From assembly GCF_016899755.1 (NCBI RefSeq), contig NZ_JACJJC010000015.1:1-64000 (forward strand): DNA of 64,000 bases. Direction: 5' to 3'. The notes below the pieces were generated by a model that saw only the letters and a list, made by a program, of their open reading frames with translations, did no database searches and was not told the DNA's origin. A program made the position numbers and the translations under genes. The DNA comes from Sutterella massiliensis. Lineage in GTDB: Bacteria > Pseudomonadota > Gammaproteobacteria > Burkholderiales > Burkholderiaceae_F. Shown here one piece after another: positions 63,917 to 64,000 of this stretch. Position 1 is the stretch's first letter. Each line of letters opens with the position of its first letter.

Positions 63917-64000
63917 TCGGCGAAGCGGTGATGCCGCCTCTATACGCTCGCCGCGGCGAGCGCAGTGCGGTGTCGAAAGAAAAGCCTTTCAAACGCGCCT

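Overview
The window is GC-rich DNA, densely coding on both strands. Its gene set points to an anaerobic or microaerophilic, largely asaccharolytic betaproteobacterium, most like the gut family Sutterellaceae (Burkholderiales). The grounds are oxygen-sensitive ribonucleotide reduction (NrdD/NrdG), several exported FAD/FMN reductases, a multiheme nitrite reductase, DcuC-type dicarboxylate exchange, a peptidase and amino-acid transporters instead of sugar uptake, and RnfH near SmpB. The placement is inferred from gene content; no rRNA or tRNA gene is visible.

Layout. 0-2 kb: a broken PhnD-like sensor fragment abuts an AAA/DUF4143 ATPase preceded by a 32-bp tandem palindromic repeat. 2-13.4 kb: a giant 2-hydroxyacyl-CoA dehydratase activase with a TetR regulator, homoserine dehydrogenase, guaA and guaB, and a PflA-like radical SAM protein. 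13.5-17.4 kb: two tandem long-chain acyl-CoA synthetases. 17.4-19.4 kb: a 2-kb stretch without genes but with several dyads, an NtrC-like site and an orphan minus-strand terminator. 19.4-22.7 kb: anaerobic ribonucleotide reductase, preceded by paired NrdR boxes. Its glycyl-radical domain is encoded by a separate small gene. 22.9-28.9 kb: HU, a decayed flavoprotein pseudogene, a Sel1 protein, a membrane protein, a lipoprotein and an MFS carrier. 29-37.3 kb: an M20 peptidase-dcuC operon, a Pit phosphate transporter fused to a helical domain, a PuuD-like hydrolase and an exported FMN/FAD reductase. 37.4-42.4 kb: the leucine operon leuA-leuB-leuC-leuD. 42.8-50.8 kb: FecCD/FecE-type ABC components, smpB, rnfH, an alanine/Na+ symporter, an octaheme nitrite reductase and ccmI. 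51-64 kb: two more Tat-exported flavoproteins, rlhA with a DUF1266 gene, an ankyrin protein, a TatD nuclease, a TolC-like protein, a LysR regulator and a nitrobindin-like protein.

How they fit. The respiratory side is periplasmic: c-type cytochrome plus CcmI for haem attachment, and three intact exported flavin reductases, two of them with an ApbE-type flavinylation motif. Peptides and C4-dicarboxylates are likely carbon and electron sources. The items I rate highest are the two-gene NrdD under a textbook NrdR operator, the octaheme (not pentaheme) nitrite reductase carrying a Tyr-x-Cys pair, and the ATPase cassette that appears to have landed in a sensor gene.
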